Source: Flavobacteriales bacterium (lineage in GTDB: Bacteria > Bacteroidota > Bacteroidia > Flavobacteriales > UBA7430). From it: a stretch of DNA of 23,493 nt. The translations under genes were made by a program, and so were the position numbers. The notes under the pieces were generated by a model that saw only the letters and a program-made list of their open reading frames with translations, searched no databases and was not told the origin of the DNA. Positions 21,171-23,493 of this stretch are shown here, piece after piece. How positions within the stretch are numbered: position 1 is the first letter of the stretch; the number at the start of each line of letters is the position of its first letter. Where the stretch lies: NCBI GenBank assembly GCA_024959975.1, contig JANXFM010000104.1, forward strand, positions 1-23,493. Direction: 5' to 3'.

Positions 21171-22387
21171 TGAAAACAACAATAAAAATAGCCTGGAGAA
21201 ATATCTGGCGAACACCCATGCGTTCGTTCCTCGTTATCGGCTCTATTGTTATGGGAATTTGGGCTGGAATCTTTGTGATAGCATTTTCTTACGGACTCAA
21301 TAAGCAACGTACACTAAGCAGTATTAAAAACTCCATTTCACACATACAAATTCATCATCCGGAATACGATAAAGACTACGATAGTAAGTACTTTTTAGAA
21401 AACCCCGACCTGATAAAAACTGAACTTGAAACGAATGCGAACATTAAAGCTTTTGCTTTCCGATCACTCTTAAATGGTATGATTAGTTCGCCTGTAAAGA
21501 GTAACGGCGTTCGAATTATCGGAATTAACAAAAATCAGGAAAAAGAAGTCACCGGCATACATTCAGGTTTGGTTGAAGGAAATTATTTCGAAAGCAAAAG
21601 AAAAAATCAAATTCTTATTGGTGAGGCGCTTTCTAAAAAACTGAAGGTGAAACTACGATCTAAAATTGTCCTCACTTTTCAAGATACTGACAATAATATC
21701 GTTGCAGGTGCTTTTAGAGTTTGTGGAATTTTTAAAACTCAATACACCAAATACGATGAAGGAACTGTTTTCATCCAAAATAGCGACTTGCAAAGACTCA
21801 TCAAATCAAAAGAATTTCATCAGGTTGCACTCCTGTGTAATTCTTTAGACGATGTAGATTCTACGTATCACAGCCTAAAAACAAATTTAAACGATTACGA
21901 AGTAAAAGACTGGAAAACCATTTCCCCGGAACTGGCATACGCTGACGAAATAATGGAAACCTGGCTTTTCCTCATCATGATCATCATTATGTTGGCGCTT
22001 ATCTTCGGAATTATTAACACCATGTTAATGGCCGTTTTCGAACGAAGAAGAGAATTGGGCATGTTAATGGCCATAGGAATGAATAAATCCAAGGTGTTTT
22101 TCTTAATCCTTACCGAAACGTTCTTTCTTTCCTTGATCGGCGCTCCCATGGGAATGTTCCTGGGTGCATTAACCATAAAACTAACTTCCGAAACAGGCAT
22201 CAATCTCGCTATCGTTGGTGAAGGACTACAATCCGTCGGATTGGGAAACATTATTTACCCGGTAATAGAAACTAAATTTTACATCTTCATTGGCGTGATG
22301 GTATTTATTTTTACGCTGATCGCAGCAATTTACCCATCGCGAAAAGCCTTAAAACTAAAGCCAACCGAAGCAATTAGAACAATTTAA
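21170..22387 (+). CDS. ABC transporter permease, FtsX/LolC-E type (second)
   Basis: A 405-residue paralogue of the preceding permease with the same plan: AWRNIWRTPMRS, a first helix, a periplasmic domain to about residue 260, three C-terminal helices, an ERRRELGMLMAIGMNKSKV coupling loop, and a LKLKPTEAIRT tail. The two sequences are similar in the ends and membrane parts but differ in the periplasmic domain, as expected for a heterodimer like LolC/LolE. The start overlaps the previous stop by one base, and the ATPase gene follows after one base. Confidence 0.9.
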   Translation: MKTTIKIAWRNIWRTPMRSFLVIGSIVMGIWAGIFVIAFSYGLNKQRTLSSIKNSISHIQIHHPEYDKDYDSKYFLENPDLIKTELETNANIKAFAFRSLLNGMISSPVKSNGVRIIGINKNQEKEVTGIHSGLVEGNYFESKRKNQILIGEALSKKLKVKLRSKIVLTFQDTDNNIVAGAFRVCGIFKTQYTKYDEGTVFIQNSDLQRLIKSKEFHQVALLCNSLDDVDSTYHSLKTNLNDYEVKDWKTISPELAYADEIMETWLFLIMIIIMLALIFGIINTMLMAVFERRRELGMLMAIGMNKSKVFFLILTETFFLSLIGAPMGMFLGALTIKLTSETGINLAIVGEGLQSVGLGNIIYPVIETKFYIFIGVMVFIFTLIAAIYPSRKALKLKPTEAIRTI

Positions 22388-22388
22388 T

Positions 22389-23072
22389 ATGGAAATCATA
22401 AAAACAACTCATCTCACAAAAGTTTACAGCAATAACGGATTAGAAGTTAAAGCAGTAAACCATATTGACCTAAGCATTGAAGAAGGGGAATTTACTGCCA
22501 TTGTAGGACCTTCGGGTTCCGGGAAAACGACCCTGCTAAACATGATCGGAGGTTTGGATGATAGTACCGAAGGAACTGTTAAAATTGCAGGAACAAACAT
22601 CAATTCATTAAGCGAAAATGAGTTGATCGATTTCCGCTTAAAAAACATAGGCTTTGTCTTTCAGGCTTACAACTTAATTCCTGTGCTCACTGCAAAAGAA
22701 AATGTAGAATTCATTATGCTTCTTCAAGGACTTTCTGAAAAAGAACGAAAACAACGAAGCGAAGAATTGTTAAATCATGTAGGTTTAACTGACAAATTAG
22801 ATTCAAGGCCCAATCAGCTTTCCGGTGGGGAACAACAAAGAGTTGCCGTTGCCAGAGCTTTAGCTTCAAAACCAAGCTTCATTTTAGCCGACGAGCCTAC
22901 AGCAAACCTCGATAGCCATTCTACCTCTACACTTTTAGACATGATGGCTGAGATGAATGAAAAGGAAAAGGTCACCTTTTTATTTTCCACACACGACCAA
23001 AGAGTCATCGACAAGGCAAGAAGAGTTATTACCATTGAAGACGGGAAAATTATAAAAGATGAAAGACGTTAA
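22389..23072 (+). CDS. ABC transporter ATP-binding protein, LolD/MacB type
   Basis: A 227-residue ATPase subunit. Walker A GPSGSGKTT lies at residues 40-48, the Q-loop in FVFQAYNLIPVLTA, signature LSGGEQQR from residue 144, Walker B ILADEPTANLD with D168-E169, and the H-loop in FSTHDQRV. Phrases such as GLDDSTEG and AYNLIPVLTAKENVEF are typical of the LolD/MacB/FtsE branch that works with FtsX-type permeases. It is one base after the second permease. The last 14 bases overlap the start of the outer-membrane barrel gene, so the barrel is in the same transcript. Confidence 0.94.
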   Translation: MEIIKTTHLTKVYSNNGLEVKAVNHIDLSIEEGEFTAIVGPSGSGKTTLLNMIGGLDDSTEGTVKIAGTNINSLSENELIDFRLKNIGFVFQAYNLIPVLTAKENVEFIMLLQGLSEKERKQRSEELLNHVGLTDKLDSRPNQLSGGEQQRVAVARALASKPSFILADEPTANLDSHSTSTLLDMMAEMNEKEKVTFLFSTHDQRVIDKARRVITIEDGKIIKDERR

Positions 23073-23493
23073 GAAAATCATACTTCTATTTTTCCTTGCC
23101 ATTTCTTCTCTTCAGGCCCAAACAGGTTTTGAACAAGATTATTATGCCAGCAACTTGAATAGTTTTAGTTTTTTCAACAAAAGCTTAGCCTCTTTAACGC
23201 AACATCCAAACCTATGGAACGATCAACAAATTCACTTTCGCTGGAACGGATACCTGTATTACGGAAATCATTTTAATGCCCAAATAAGCCTGCGAAACCG
23301 ACTTTTCACAGGTTATCAATGGCAAGAAAATTTATTTGGATTTAGAGATGCATTAGATATTGATAAACTTGATTTCACTTCCATACGCAAAGATAAAGTG
23401 GGTCTGCACCATCAAATAGACCGGCTTTATGCACAATGGGAAAAAGAAGGTTGGAATGTTCGCATAGGTAGACAACGAATTAACTGGGGAATA
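23059..23493 (+). CDS. Outer-membrane beta-barrel protein, N-terminal part, runs off the window
   Basis: An open frame from ATG 23059 stays open to the last base (145 codons), with no stop seen. It begins with a signal peptide (KDVKKIILLFFLAISSLQAQ). The mature part has alternating amphipathic strands such as IHFRWNGYLYYGNHF and NAQISLRNRLFTGY, and ends in a WNVRIGRQRINWG motif. That R-x-G-R-Q-x-x-x-W-G strand is common in porin-like barrels (DUF1302-like and phosphate/alginate-type porins). No TonB box or plug domain is visible. The start lies 14 bases inside the ATPase gene. The family is not settled because the C-terminal strands are missing. Confidence 0.72.
   Translation, partial: MKDVKKIILLFFLAISSLQAQTGFEQDYYASNLNSFSFFNKSLASLTQHPNLWNDQQIHFRWNGYLYYGNHFNAQISLRNRLFTGYQWQENLFGFRDALDIDKLDFTSIRKDKVGLHHQIDRLYAQWEKEGWNVRIGRQRINWGI

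Overview
The window looks like a chromosomal segment of a Bacteroidota bacterium, most likely Flavobacteriales. The evidence is a type B T9SS / gliding-motility C-terminal sorting domain (13291-13668), a PafA-type alkaline phosphatase, -7 promoter boxes of the TAnnTTTG class before several genes, and a short-LID adenylate kinase. I see no rRNA, tRNA, CRISPR array, integrase or transposase. Most of the region is dense, syntenic-looking housekeeping and metabolic DNA.

Left part (1-6450): a fatty-acid beta-oxidation block. It opens with the 3' end of a probable long-chain acyl-CoA synthetase and its terminator. A MarR-type regulator follows, with a 17-bp palindrome just upstream of its start. 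Then come a fused 3-hydroxyacyl-CoA dehydrogenase / enoyl-CoA hydratase (fadN-type), a thiolase (fadA) and a long acyl-CoA dehydrogenase (fadE). Together they cover activation, first oxidation, hydration, second oxidation and thiolysis. A bidirectional terminator separates this block from a convergent secreted metzincin-like zinc protease (6448-8982, minus).

Middle (8983-13668): a repeat-rich intergenic stretch leads to an M16 zinc peptidase and an O-methyltransferase one base apart. A 21-bp-arm inverted repeat follows, then a secreted PKD-repeat protein whose sorting domain is cut off by a single in-frame TAA.

Right-middle (13658-19183): on the minus strand, hpt-adk-obg-PAP2-crcB are packed with gaps of at most 9 bp or overlaps, followed by pafA. 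purE diverges from hpt, so three purine genes meet around one 180-bp control region. A very strong terminator ends purE.

Right end (19210-23493): a compact operon of a LolA-like periplasmic protein, two FtsX/LolC-E-type permeases, a LolD-type ATPase and the start of an outer-membrane beta-barrel protein. It has the parts of a dedicated envelope export route running from inner to outer membrane and is the best candidate here for an unstudied system.

The intergenic gaps at 130-407, 4436-4593 and 8983-9344 carry copies of a dispersed palindromic element (two cores identical at 49 of 52 positions, in opposite orientations). Two of the gaps also carry a 30-nt hairpin module with a compensatory base-pair change.
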